NCBI RefSeq assembly: GCF_002563855.1
Contig: NZ_PDJQ01000001.1
Location: 124,001 to 188,000 of the forward strand
Length of the DNA stretch: 64,000 bases
Source of the DNA: Tepidiforma thermophila
GTDB lineage: Bacteria; Chloroflexota; Dehalococcoidia; Tepidiformales; Tepidiformaceae
Direction of reading: 5' to 3'
Part shown: piece after piece, positions 44,368-52,339 of the stretch
Position numbering within the stretch: position 1 is the stretch's first letter
Layout: each line of letters begins with the position of its first letter
Program-made: the position numbers and the translations under genes
Notes under the pieces: model-generated
What the model was told of the DNA's origin: nothing
Databases searched by the model: none
Seen by the model: only the letters and a program-made list of their open reading frames with translations

Positions 44368-45576
44368 ATGCAGCTGAGCACCGCGACGAAGACACGCGCC
44401 CGCGAACTGGGCTGGAGCGAGGAGACGATCGCCCGCATCGAGGCGTCGCCGCTCAAAGACGTGACGGTGGCGAACATCGCGATGATGCGCATCCCGGAGG
44501 AGCGGGTGCGCGGCTTTCTCGACCTGGTGGACCGGGACCCGGAGCGGATACCGAACGTGACCTTCAACTTCATCCGGACCCGTTCGGAGCGCGGGGTGCG
44601 CGCGAAGCCGAGCGAGCGCGGGTTGCTGCTGAAGGACATCAACATCGGAACGTACGGGCAGGTGCCGGACCACTGGCCGTACGAGAACGACACGCCGCGG
44701 GGCGCGCACCCGTCGCCGGACAACTACGCGCCCGGGAGCTACTACATCTACGACAAGGTGGAAGTCTGGGCTGAGGGTGTCGACGAGCTGTACGAGGATG
44801 CCATCCGCGACCGGTGGGTGCCGGCGACGGACCTGGACTGGAACGAGGGGCTGGCGGAGCTGCCGGCGGAGATCGAAAAGGCGGTGTGCCAGCTGGCGAC
44901 GCTCTACAGCGGGCACGGGCTGGTGGAGCAGAAGATCCTCGCGAAGTGGCTGGAGCCGATCAGCTACGGCTTCCACGACGTGAAGCTGTTCCTTGGGACG
45001 CAGATTTACGACGCCGGGCACAAGGTGGAGGCGCTCCGCAAGCGGGCGCTGGCGAACGGCGGCGGGCTGGGGCAGGCGCCGCTGGGTGCGCTCTACCGGG
45101 CGTGGTACGGGGCGCTGAAGTTCACCGAGATGATCACGGCGGTAGATGTGGTCTACAAGTCCTACGAGCTGACGCTCTTCGAGGCGTACGGCGACTTTGC
45201 GAAGACCGAGGTGGAGCGGAAGCTGTTCTCGCTGCTGGCGCGGGATTCGCGGCGGCACCTGGAGTACGGCAAGCGGCACCTGCTGTGGTACATCCAGCAC
45301 CACCCGCGCGGGCGGGAGAACGTGCGGTTCTGGCTGGGCCGGGCGGAGGCGGCGCTGAGCATCGAGCTGCGCTACAGCCATGCCGAGCGCGAGGCGCTGG
45401 CGCTGCTGTTTGCGGGGGACATGGAGCGCCTCCAGGCGGGCATCGAACGGCTCGGGAAGCTGCGGGAGAAGCAGCTGCACGACTACCTCGGGGTGCTCGA
45501 TGCGGTGGGGATTGACCGGCTGCCGCAGGTGAGCCCGCACCTGGTGGCGATCGCGGAGGACCCACTGGCGGTGTAG
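44368..45576 (+). CDS. paralog of the diiron protein with degenerate metal site
   Basis: The 402-residue protein aligns with its upstream neighbour through LYEDAIRDRWVPATDLDW, KLFLGTQIYDAGHK, ALRKRALANGGG and ARDSRRHLEYG. At the six ligand positions it has Gly, Ala, Lys, Lys, Ser and His, so five of six ligands are lost. An extra N-terminal segment of about 90 residues is new. It probably cannot bind a diiron centre and may be a structural or regulatory partner. GAAAGGA lies 12 bases before the ATG. The two genes are almost certainly one operon. Confidence 0.75.
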   Translation: MQLSTATKTRARELGWSEETIARIEASPLKDVTVANIAMMRIPEERVRGFLDLVDRDPERIPNVTFNFIRTRSERGVRAKPSERGLLLKDINIGTYGQVPDHWPYENDTPRGAHPSPDNYAPGSYYIYDKVEVWAEGVDELYEDAIRDRWVPATDLDWNEGLAELPAEIEKAVCQLATLYSGHGLVEQKILAKWLEPISYGFHDVKLFLGTQIYDAGHKVEALRKRALANGGGLGQAPLGALYRAWYGALKFTEMITAVDVVYKSYELTLFEAYGDFAKTEVERKLFSLLARDSRRHLEYGKRHLLWYIQHHPRGRENVRFWLGRAEAALSIELRYSHAEREALALLFAGDMERLQAGIERLGKLREKQLHDYLGVLDAVGIDRLPQVSPHLVAIAEDPLAV

Positions 45577-45636
45577 GCTCGGCCTGCGGCGGCTGCCGTG
45601 GGATTGAGCGGAGGTGCGGGTTCGAGCCGGTCCGAG

Positions 45637-45677
45637 CCCGGGCGCGCGGGGTGTCTGCCGGGGGCGGCGCGCCCGGG
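45637..45677. repeat. 11-bp perfect inverted repeat in a gene-poor gap
   Basis: CCCGGGCGCGC and GCGCGCCCGGG are perfect arms with a 19-base loop, in the 176-base gap between two convergent genes. It may serve as the terminator of both. No other feature is seen in this gap. Confidence 0.5.
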
Positions 45678-45752
45678 ACAGCCACCACCGCCCCAGCGCC
45701 GGGCGCGAACGCGCGGACCGGATGCGGCGGGAGCGGGGCAGCGCCGGGCGGG

Positions 45753-46226
45753 TCAGGCGCCGGGCTTGGCGATCATGAGCCAGAGGAAGACGAGCCAGAT
45801 GAGGACAAGGACGATGCCAGTCAGGCGGGCGATGCCGTCGTTCAGTTTGTCGCGGAGCTCGACCGTGACAGGGCCGTTGCCGAGCGAAACCGCGATGTCG
45901 CGGGCAGCTTTGACTCTGCGCAGGTAGACGCCGTGGTCGAGGGCGAGGGCGATGATGATGAGGGTGTAGGCGGTGGAGATCCAGGCGTCGCCGAAGGAGT
46001 AGCCGGCTTCGTTGACGAGGAGCGAGCCGAAGACGATGGCGAGGATGGCGCCGATGGAGGTGACGATGCGCTCGGAGCGGAGCTGGAGGTCGATGAGGGT
46101 GACGACGGTGTTGGCGGCGGCGGCGCGGCCTGCGGCGATGGCGGCGCCGGTCGTGAGCCCGGTGGCGGCGAGCAGGAAGAAGACGCCGAGCAGGTGACCG
46201 AAGAGATACCACTCCTGGGTGGACAC
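45753..46226 (-). CDS. DUF2269-like integral membrane protein
   Basis: The 157-residue protein has four hydrophobic segments, beginning with WYLFGHLLGVFFLLAATGLTTG, then IGAILAIVFGSLLV, STAYTLIIIALALDHGVYL and GIVLVLIWLVFLWLM. The pattern fits predicted integral-membrane DUF2269 proteins. The start is a GTG. No role is known. Confidence 0.7.
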   Translation of the reverse strand: MSTQEWYLFGHLLGVFFLLAATGLTTGAAIAAGRAAAANTVVTLIDLQLRSERIVTSIGAILAIVFGSLLVNEAGYSFGDAWISTAYTLIIIALALDHGVYLRRVKAARDIAVSLGNGPVTVELRDKLNDGIARLTGIVLVLIWLVFLWLMIAKPGA

Positions 46227-46312
46227 ACGTGCCTCCTCGTGGGGTTCCGGGCGAACGGTACCGCCTCGGGCGGGCAGTTGTCACGATCGCGGGGGCTGGT
46301 AGGCTGATCGGC

Positions 46313-47140
46313 GTGCGCATCCAGTTCCTCGGCAGCGGGGCAGGGACCGATACGCCGCACCGGGCGGGGTCGTCGATCCTGCTGACGGGCGGGGGCGAAT
46401 CGGTGCTGCTCGACTGCGGGCCGCGGGCGTACGACCGGCTGGTGATGGCGGGGATTTCGCCGGCGAGCATCAGCCGGATCTTTCTCAGCCACCTGCACCC
46501 GGACCACGTGCTGGGGCTGGCGACGTTCATCCAGGCGATGACCTTCCCGTACGGGAAGCTCCCGCTCGAGATCCAGGGTCCGCCGGGGACGGCGGCGTAC
46601 GCGCAGCAGGCGGTCGGAACAGCGGCGCTGGTGACGGGGATGCCGGGCCGGGCGTGGGGCGAGCCGCTCGAGGTGCCGGTGGTGGAAGTGATGCCGGGCG
46701 ATGTGCGGGAGGCGGGGCCGTTTGTCGTGCGGACCGAGCAGGTGCCGCACGCGCCGAACCTCGTGTGCGAGGCGCGGCGGTTCGAGGCCGAGGGGAAGGC
46801 GGTGGTGTACAGCGGCGATACAACGGAGGCGGCGGAGGTGATGGTGCCGCTGGCGGAGGGCGCGGCGGCGCTCATTCACGAGTGCTACTCGCTGGCGGGA
46901 CTGTCGCGCTGGGCGGCGGGTTTCGATGAGCGGCGGGCGGCGGCGATTCGGCGGGCGTTCGAACAGACGCATGCGGAGATTGCGTACGTGGCGCGGGTGG
47001 CGAAGGAGGCCGGCGCGAAGCTGCTGGTGTTGACGCACCTGAACCCGGGGGAGCGGGCGGAGGAGCTCTTGGATACGGCGGCGGCGTACTACGGCGGGCC
47101 GGTGGTGATTGCGAGCGACGGGCTGAGCCTTGCGGTTTAG
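46313..47140 (+). CDS. ribonuclease Z-like metallo-beta-lactamase-fold protein
   Basis: The 275-residue protein starts VRIQFLGSGAGTDTPHRAGSSILLT, the common RNase Z opening. The metal motif is LSHLHPDHVLGLATF, followed by YSGDTTEA and a C-terminal LTHLNPG. Length and lack of the long arm suggest a short RNase Z or related phosphodiesterase (AtsA-like) rather than true tRNase Z. The GTG start follows TAGGCT by seven bases, and TTGTCA 16 bases upstream of that completes a promoter. It overlaps the convergent nitroreductase gene by four bases. Confidence 0.8.
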   Translation: MRIQFLGSGAGTDTPHRAGSSILLTGGGESVLLDCGPRAYDRLVMAGISPASISRIFLSHLHPDHVLGLATFIQAMTFPYGKLPLEIQGPPGTAAYAQQAVGTAALVTGMPGRAWGEPLEVPVVEVMPGDVREAGPFVVRTEQVPHAPNLVCEARRFEAEGKAVVYSGDTTEAAEVMVPLAEGAAALIHECYSLAGLSRWAAGFDERRAAAIRRAFEQTHAEIAYVARVAKEAGAKLLVLTHLNPGERAEELLDTAAAYYGGPVVIASDGLSLAV

Positions 47141-47652
47141 CCGCCCTCGGGGCGGTGGGCGCCCCAGCGCTCCCACGAGACGAGTTCATCGAGGGGGAGC
47201 CGCTGGCGTCCCTGGCTGAGCGGGTGTTTGAGGTCGGGGTAGCCCATGGCGAGGACGGTGGCGATTGTGTGCTCGGGCGGGATGCCAAGGACGTTGCGGG
47301 CACACTCCTGGCGGTGCATGGCGATGGGGCAGCTGGTGATGCCGTCGGCCCAGGCCGCGACCATGAGGTTCTGGGCGGCGCGGCCGGCATCGAAGTGGCC
47401 GCCGCCGGGGAGGAGGACGACGGCGATTGCGAGGGGCGCCGACTTGAGGTGCTCGGCGTAGTCGCCGCAGGCGGCGAGGGCGGCGCGGCGTCCGGGGTCC
47501 TGCACGACGACCATGCGGACAGGCTGGCTGTTCTTGGAGCTGCCGGCCATGCGCCCGGCCTGGAGGATGCGCGTGAGGACGTCCGGCGGGATGGGGTCGG
47601 GGAGGAAGTGGCGGGTATCGCGCTTGGTGATGATGGCGCGGTAGGCGTCCAC
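47137..47652 (-). CDS. nitroreductase-family flavoprotein
   Basis: The 171-residue protein matches the nitroreductase fold: VDAYRAIITKRDTRHFLPDPIPPDVLTRILQAGRMAGSSKNSQPVR holds the FMN-binding Arg and Ser region, and the family's C-terminal part appears in QNLMVAAWADGITSC and LAMGYPDLKHP. Substrates range from nitro-compounds to flavins and are not deducible. The start is a GTG. Confidence 0.85.
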   Translation of the reverse strand: MDAYRAIITKRDTRHFLPDPIPPDVLTRILQAGRMAGSSKNSQPVRMVVVQDPGRRAALAACGDYAEHLKSAPLAIAVVLLPGGGHFDAGRAAQNLMVAAWADGITSCPIAMHRQECARNVLGIPPEHTIATVLAMGYPDLKHPLSQGRQRLPLDELVSWERWGAHRPEGG

Positions 47653-47734
47653 AGGCGGCCTCCGGCGGCGGGATGCGTCGAGGTGCGCGGATCCTACCCG
47701 ATCGGGAGATGGGGTGCAGTGAACGCCGGGGTGC

Positions 47735-48316
47735 TCAGCGGGCGGTGCAGGGGCGTTCGACGGCCTCGTCGGCGCCGCTGCGGGCGGTGCAGGTGCGCCG
47801 GCTGGTATCGACGACGAGGTAGCCGTCCGCGTCGATCGAGGTGGGGTAGCGGTCGAGGTTGGGACCATCGGCATCGATGCGGATGCCGGTGAAGTCGTAG
47901 AGTGCGCCGTAGCAGTCTTCGCGGAAGAGGAGGGTGGAGCCGCGGGCTTCGGTGCTCAGGCGGCCGCGGTAACGGTCGAGGAGGGCAGGGAGGGCGGGGT
48001 CGGCGGCGGGGATGGGGTAGACGCGGCAGCGGCGGGCCGGGTTGGCGCGGTTGGCGGCGTCGAGGTCGGCGAGGGCGAGGAAGGCGCCGCCGGGCAGCCG
48101 CGCGATGTAGAGATTGTGGGCGCCGACGAACTGGACGGTGCCAGGTCCGTAGGCTTCGGCGAGTTCGAGGCGGACTTTCCCGGTATCGGCGCCGGATTCC
48201 CAGTAGACGACGAGGCAGGAGCCGACGCCGAAGAGGAAGACGAGGACGGCGAGGGCAGTGAAGCAGCCGAGGAAGACCGGCGGACGCGGTGAAGGGAGGT
48301 CGTCGTGCTCGATCAC
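47735..48316 (-). CDS. membrane-anchored Rieske-like protein without iron-sulphur ligands
   Basis: The 193-residue protein has one N-terminal transmembrane segment (VFLGCFTALAVLVFLFGVGSCL), then a domain that tracks a Rieske fold: FLALADLDAANRANP, a Cys loop (RRCRVYP), EDCYGALYDFTG, and RYPTSIDADGYLVVD. A true Rieske centre needs Cys-x-His and Cys-x-x-His; here no histidines are at those places, only a Cys in each loop, which may form a disulphide. The cluster is therefore unlikely. I infer a redox-inactive or repurposed fold. It starts at GTG 48316, next to the enoyl-CoA hydratase gene on the same strand. Confidence 0.6.
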   Translation of the reverse strand: MIEHDDLPSPRPPVFLGCFTALAVLVFLFGVGSCLVVYWESGADTGKVRLELAEAYGPGTVQFVGAHNLYIARLPGGAFLALADLDAANRANPARRCRVYPIPAADPALPALLDRYRGRLSTEARGSTLLFREDCYGALYDFTGIRIDADGPNLDRYPTSIDADGYLVVDTSRRTCTARSGADEAVERPCTAR

Positions 48317-48321
48317 GGTGT

Positions 48322-49002
48322 TTAGGGTAGCGGCGGGCCGGCTTCGGCGGTGTCGGCGACGCCGAGGAGGCGGAGGCGGCGGGCGCGGGCGGCGGCCGGG
48401 TCGGCGAGGGCCGCGGCGAGGGCGGCTTCGACGGCGGCATCGAGGTCGCCGGGCGGGACGACGCGGTCAACGATGCCCCAGCGGAGGGCGGTCTCGGCAT
48501 CGATCGGCTCGCCGGTGAGGATGAGGTGGGCGGCGACGCCGGGCGGTGCGATGCGGGGGAGCATCTGGGTGCCGCCGGCGGAAGGGATGTAGGCGAGGGA
48601 GACCTCGGGGAGGGCGAGGCGGGCGTCGGCGCTGGCGATGCGGAGGTCGCAGAAGAGGGGGAGTTCGAGGCCGGCGCCGTAGCAGTAGCCGTGCATGCGG
48701 GCGATGGTGACGCAGCGGTGAGTGAGGAGCTGCCACCAGATATCGCGGTCGTGGCGGGCGCGGCGTGCGGCCATGATGGAGGGCGCGGTGCCGAACTCGG
48801 AGATATCGGCGCCGGCGCTGAACGTGCGGCCTTCGCCGCGGAAGAGTATGGCGCGGACTTCGGGGATGGCGGCGGCGGCGGCGAGGTACTCCCAGAGGAG
48901 GTCGCGCATGCGGAGGTTGATGGCGTTCAGCCGTTCGGGGCGGTCGAGGGTGATGGTGGCGATGCCGCGGGGGTCGATCTCGAAGCGGACCGGGTCGGTC
49001 AC
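48322..49002 (-). CDS. enoyl-CoA hydratase/isomerase family protein
   Basis: The 226-residue crotonase-fold protein has ITLDRPERLNAINLRMRD, the oxyanion-hole segments SAGADISEF and GYCYGAGLELPLFCDLRIAS, and ARLALPEVSLAYIPSAGGTQ. The first catalytic Glu of hydratases would be in LELPLFCDLR; the second is less clear. It is about 30 residues shorter than typical ECHs because the C-terminal helical lid is reduced. The start is a GTG. It lies in a minus-strand run of five genes. Confidence 0.85.
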   Translation of the reverse strand: MTDPVRFEIDPRGIATITLDRPERLNAINLRMRDLLWEYLAAAAAIPEVRAILFRGEGRTFSAGADISEFGTAPSIMAARRARHDRDIWWQLLTHRCVTIARMHGYCYGAGLELPLFCDLRIASADARLALPEVSLAYIPSAGGTQMLPRIAPPGVAAHLILTGEPIDAETALRWGIVDRVVPPGDLDAAVEAALAAALADPAAARARRLRLLGVADTAEAGPPLP

Positions 49003-49015
49003 GGGCGGGCGGGGG

Positions 49016-49258
49016 TTATTCGAGCCAGTCGGGCTTGCGAATCTGGCTGCGCTGGCGGCGGGCCATCTGCTGGGCGAAGTCTTCGTTGACCTTCTGGACG
49101 AGCTCTGTCATGTCGTCGCGGCCGGGGCGCATCTGTTTGGAGCGCCAGTTCTTGAGCATGGCGCGGTCGCGGTCGGAGAGGCCGGCTTCGTCGGCGATGC
49201 GGTTGACGATGACGGTGAGGAGCTCGTTGACCTCGTCTTCGTTGAATTTGATATCCAT
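49016..49258 (-). CDS. small hypothetical protein, paralog of its neighbour
   Basis: The 80-residue protein has a central motif IADEAGLSDRDRAMLKNWRS and ends in RKPDWLE. It aligns with the next upstream small protein (VAVDNADLSDEGKEAIRRWRS, ending KGWYET) across its whole length; both keep the LSD...WRS core, a Leu-rich second helix with Asn, and a terminal Lys-x-x-Trp-like patch. I know no family. It lies five bases from its paralog, so they are cotranslated. GGAGG precedes the ATG. Confidence 0.75.
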   Translation of the reverse strand: MDIKFNEDEVNELLTVIVNRIADEAGLSDRDRAMLKNWRSKQMRPGRDDMTELVQKVNEDFAQQMARRQRSQIRKPDWLE

Positions 49259-49263
49259 GGAGG

Positions 49264-49515
49264 TTACCTCCGCACCGTTTCGTACCAGCCTTTGTTCTTG
49301 ACGCGGCGGGTGAACTGGGCATCGATGTAGGCGTTGAGGGCCCGGTTGAGTTCCTCGGTGAGGTCGGCTAGGAGCGGTGAGCCTTCGCCGCGCTCGGAGC
49401 GCCAGCGGCGGATGGCCTCCTTGCCTTCGTCGGAGAGGTCGGCGTTATCGACCGCGACGGCGCTGATGAGCATCATGAGGGACCAGGCTTCGGGCTCGTC
49501 GAGCAACACGATCAT
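49264..49515 (-). CDS. small hypothetical protein, paralog of its neighbour
   Basis: The 83-residue protein begins MIVLLDEPEAWSLMMLISAV and holds the LSDEGKEAIRRWRSER core shared with the downstream paralog. It stands between two enoyl-CoA hydratase family genes and three bases from the upstream one. Because both paralogs are retained in a compact operon they may form a heterodimer, but no function can be given. Confidence 0.75.
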   Translation of the reverse strand: MIVLLDEPEAWSLMMLISAVAVDNADLSDEGKEAIRRWRSERGEGSPLLADLTEELNRALNAYIDAQFTRRVKNKGWYETVRR

Positions 49516-49518
49516 CGG

Positions 49519-50151
49519 TCATTCACCTGTGAAGGCTGGCGGGCGTTTTTCGAGGAAGGCGCGGACACCTTCTGCCCGATCTTTGGTGGTTTGGAGGAGC
49601 ATGGTCAAATCGGTCTCGAACCGCAAGGCCTGTTCGAGTGGCTGGGGGAGACCGCGCCAGATGGCCTCCTTTGCGAGTTCGAGGGCGATGGGCCCGCGGG
49701 AGGCGACGACGGCGGCGAGCCGCCCGGCTTCGGCGGCGGCGCCGCCTGCCGGGAGGAGCGCGGAAACGAGGCCTGCGGCGTAGAGGTCGGGGGCGGCGAG
49801 GGTTTCGCCGCGGGCGAGCCGATCGGCGGCGGCCGGCGCGAGGAGTCGAAGGCGGCCGGGCCATCCGGAGGGGCCGGATATGGCCGCGGCGGCGCCGCAG
49901 ATGCGGATGTCGGCGGCGAGGGCGAGATCGAGGGCTGCGCCGGCGAGGGTGCCTTCGAACCAGGCGATGACGGGGACGCGGCCGAGGACGAGGCGGAGGA
50001 GTTCCGCGCGGGACGGCGCGGGTGCTGCGGCGAGGGCATCGGCATCGACGAGGAGGCAGCGGGCGTCCTCAGGGAGGGCGTCGAGGGCGTCGGCGAGCCA
50101 GCCAGGCGGAGCACCGGGCGGGGGGAGGGGGAGCCGGGCGATGGCAGGCAT
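49519..50151 (-). CDS. divergent enoyl-CoA hydratase/isomerase family protein
   Basis: The 210-residue product keeps the oxyanion-hole turn as FEGTLAGAALDLALAADIRICG and the family C-terminus (AKEAIWRGLPQPLEQALRFETDL, then EGVRAFLEKRPPAFTGE). The N-terminal part is much altered, and no Glu is at the usual active-site positions: AALDLALA replaces the hydratase Glu region. It may be inactive or perform another reaction. It is first in a run with the two tiny paralogs, the typical ECH and the Rieske-like gene. The ATG at 50151 is the first in frame outside the repeat array. Confidence 0.7.
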   Translation of the reverse strand: MPAIARLPLPPPGAPPGWLADALDALPEDARCLLVDADALAAAPAPSRAELLRLVLGRVPVIAWFEGTLAGAALDLALAADIRICGAAAAISGPSGWPGRLRLLAPAAADRLARGETLAAPDLYAAGLVSALLPAGGAAAEAGRLAAVVASRGPIALELAKEAIWRGLPQPLEQALRFETDLTMLLQTTKDRAEGVRAFLEKRPPAFTGE

Positions 50152-50159
50152 GCAGGAAG

Positions 50160-50560
50160 TGTAGGGGAGGGGAGGAGGGAGAGGGAGGAGGGAGCCCCGC
50201 CCCGGCCGCACCCGCCCCGCCGAGGGAGGAGGGAGGAGGGAGGAGGGAGCCCCGCCCCGGCCGCACCGGCCCCACCGAGGGAGGAGGGAGGAGGGAGGAG
50301 GGAGCCCCGCCCCGGCCGTACCGGCCCCGCCGAGGGAGCAGGGAGGAGGGAGCCCCGCCCCGGCCGCACCGGCCCCGCCGAGGGAGCAGGGAGGAGGGAG
50401 CCCCGCCCCGGCCGCACCGGCCCCGCCGAGGGAGCAGGGAGGAGGGAGCCCCGCCCCGGCCGTACCGGCCCCGCCGAGGGAGGAGGGAGGAGGGAGCCCC
50501 GCCCCGGCCGCACCGGCCCCGCCGAGGGAGCAGGGAGCAGGGAGCGGGGAGCAGGGAGGG
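50160..50560. repeat. 48-bp GC-rich minisatellite, seven copies
   Basis: Seven copies of a unit with core AGCCCCGCCCCGGCCG start at 50193, 50248, 50303, 50351, 50399, 50447 and 50495; periods are 55, 55, then 48 four times. The copies differ by a few bases and by the number of GGAGGGA elements. The array fills the divergent gap between the ECH-like gene and ferritin. The frames through it are open on both strands but are only the result of the 48-base (16-codon) period. Confidence 0.9.
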
Positions 50561-50591
50561 GGCTCACGTGGGGCGGGGTGCGGATTGCAGG

Positions 50592-50619
50592 TAGACTGGA
50601 GGGGGGCCCGGACTTCGGG
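50592..50619 (+). promoter_or_regulatory. ferritin -10 and leader hairpin
   Basis: TAGACT (50592-50597) is a likely -10, and a GCCCG-GACTT-CGGGC hairpin follows (50605-50619) just before the GGAGG ribosome binding site. The hairpin could affect translation of ferritin. I see no iron-regulator (Fur/DtxR) box. Confidence 0.4.
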
Positions 50620-50636
50620 CGCAGGAGGTTTTTGCG

Positions 50637-51176
50637 GTGCAGCTTTCTGAATCGCTGACGCGCGCGTACAACGCGCAGATCAAGCTAGAGTTTGAATCGT
50701 CGTTCGTGTACCTGCAGATGGGTGCGGACTTCGAGCTGCGAAGCCTGCCGGGGTTCAGCCACTGGATGCGGCTGCAGTCGTCGGAGGAGTACACGCACGC
50801 GATGAAGTTCATCAACTTCGTGCTGGAGCGCGGGGGGAAGCTGGAGCTGCTGGCGCTGGACAAGCCGGCGCCGACGCCGGGGACGGTGGTGGAGGCGTTC
50901 GAGGCGGCACTCCGGCATGAGCAGCGGGTGACGAAGGCGATCCACGACCTGTATGCGCAGGCGCTGGAGGAGCGGGATTATGCGTCGCTGCCGTTGCTGC
51001 AGTGGTTCGTGAACGAGCAGACGGAGGAGGAGGCGACGGTGAGCACGATCCTCGAGCGGCTGCGGATGGTCGGCGATGACCGGACGGGCATCCTTTTCAT
51101 GGACCGGGAGCTCGGGCAGCGCGCGGCGGGCGCGGCCGCGGCCTCCCAGGCGAAGGCCGAGGAGGGCGCCGAGTAA
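50637..51176 (+). CDS. ferritin
   Basis: The 179-residue protein stores iron in a 24-subunit shell. Helix A has LEFESSFVYLQM with the ferroxidase Glu, helix B has EEYTHAMKFINFV with Glu-x-x-His, and the later helices carry LRHEQRVTKAIHDL and NEQTEEEATVSTI. This is the FtnA-type pattern. An Ala-rich tail (QRAAGAAAASQAKAEE) extends beyond the fold. The GTG start follows GGAGG at a good distance. It lies directly behind the minisatellite array. Confidence 0.93.
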   Translation: MQLSESLTRAYNAQIKLEFESSFVYLQMGADFELRSLPGFSHWMRLQSSEEYTHAMKFINFVLERGGKLELLALDKPAPTPGTVVEAFEAALRHEQRVTKAIHDLYAQALEERDYASLPLLQWFVNEQTEEEATVSTILERLRMVGDDRTGILFMDRELGQRAAGAAAASQAKAEEGAE

Positions 51177-51202
51177 GCGCTGTCCGGGGAGCGCAAGAAG
51201 CG

Positions 51203-51226
51203 GGGGCCGGCAGCTATCCCGGCCCC
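51203..51226. terminator. hairpin between ferritin and DUF4328 genes
   Basis: GGGGCCGG and CCGGCCCC pair over 8 bp, with three more imperfect pairs, around an 8-base loop. It lies between convergent genes. Confidence 0.7.
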
Positions 51227-51252
51227 TGCCGGCGTCCGGGCGGGGACGCGCC

Positions 51253-52167
51253 TCAGCCGCCGGCGCGCTGGATGGGGCCGACGGGTGTCACCGCGGGGGC
51301 CACGAGCGGAAGGTACTGGCGGGCGTAGGCGTCCTGGCGGGCGGTGAGGTTCCGGACGACCATGATGAGGAGCACCTGGCTGACGGTGACGAGGGTGCCG
51401 CCGATGAACCCGGCGTAGCCGCTGGCGGTGGAGGTATCGCTTTCGGAGGGGACGCCGACAGTTGCGAGGACGACGCCGATGTGGAAGGTCACCCAGGCGA
51501 GGATGTGGGTCACCGGCACGGGGAGGCCCTTCCACTGCCAGCCGATGGGAGGGGCGATGGTGGGGGTGGTGGCGCGCCAGGCCTGGTTCCAGATGCGGAG
51601 CGGGAACCAGTAGTTGATGATGGGGACGAACCAGCTGCCGACGGCCCAGCCGGTGCCGAGTTCGAGGACTGGCTGGAATGGGAGGAGGTTCCCGGTGATC
51701 CGGCGGGTCCAGACGATGAGCAGGATGAAGAGTACGAGGAGCGCCAGGGCACCGAACCCGATGAACCCGCCGGAGACATCCAGTGTCTCCCAGTCGGCGG
51801 CGAGGGCGCCGGCAAGGCCGAGCGCGGCGCCGATGCCGTAGAGCACAGCGGTGATTGCGGCAAAGACGGTGATGGCGGTGGCCAGCCCGGAGGCGGAGAG
51901 GTAGAACCAGTTTCCCGGCAGGGCCCCGGCGGGCGGCGGGTAGGAGGCGTAGGGGGCTTGGGGCCAGGCCGGCGGCGGTGGGGGCGCCTGTTGCGGCCAG
52001 GGGCCGGCTGCGGGGGGTGTCCCCGGGGAGCTCGCAGCCGCGGGGGACGGGCCGGGGGAGGCAGGCCCGGCAGCAGGGGCGGGGGGCTGCTGGGTCAGTG
52101 CTCCGCCGCACTTCCAGCAGAAAGCGGCGCCCTGTGCCGACCAGGCACCGCAGCGGGGGCAGTACAT
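51253..52167 (-). CDS. zinc-ribbon DUF4328 membrane protein
   Basis: The 304-residue protein starts with a zinc ribbon (CPRCGAW at Cys3/Cys6 and CWKCGG at about Cys17/Cys20), then a long Pro/Ala-rich linker, then a DUF4328 domain: TRRITGNLLPFQ, GWAVGSWFVPIINYWFPLRIWNQAW. Transmembrane segments are at about 95-130, 140-160, 215-235 and 250-275. The family is common in actinobacteria and Chloroflexota. Function unknown. Confidence 0.85.
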   Translation of the reverse strand: MYCPRCGAWSAQGAAFCWKCGGALTQQPPAPAAGPASPGPSPAAASSPGTPPAAGPWPQQAPPPPPAWPQAPYASYPPPAGALPGNWFYLSASGLATAITVFAAITAVLYGIGAALGLAGALAADWETLDVSGGFIGFGALALLVLFILLIVWTRRITGNLLPFQPVLELGTGWAVGSWFVPIINYWFPLRIWNQAWRATTPTIAPPIGWQWKGLPVPVTHILAWVTFHIGVVLATVGVPSESDTSTASGYAGFIGGTLVTVSQVLLIMVVRNLTARQDAYARQYLPLVAPAVTPVGPIQRAGG

Positions 52168-52339
52168 GGGCGGAATCCTCCTTTCTTCCGGGGCAAGCGT
52201 AGCTGCCGCGCGCGGCAGCGGTCAGGGGGGTGCCCGGGTTGGCCGTCCGAGGGGCCCCGATCGACCCACGAGAACGCCCCGGGGGAGGGTAACCGGGGGA
52301 GGCGTCAAAGGGTGTCGCGGAGGGGGGCGCCGGCGGGGG

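Noticed and set aside
45577-45752. tRNA-like GGTTCGAG segment near 45618
   Set aside because: No acceptor stem or anticodon arm can be folded around it.
49591-50658. Open frame with a 16-residue repeat (PRPGRTGPAEGAGRRE) through the minisatellite
   Set aside because: A 48-base repeat stays open in several frames on both strands. The frame overlaps the ECH-like gene and has no own start signal.
52168-52339. 18-base palindrome GCTGCCGCG/CGCGGCAGC at 52202-52219 as an operator
   Set aside because: It lies between two same-strand genes in GC-rich DNA where such palindromes are frequent. No link to a regulator could be argued.
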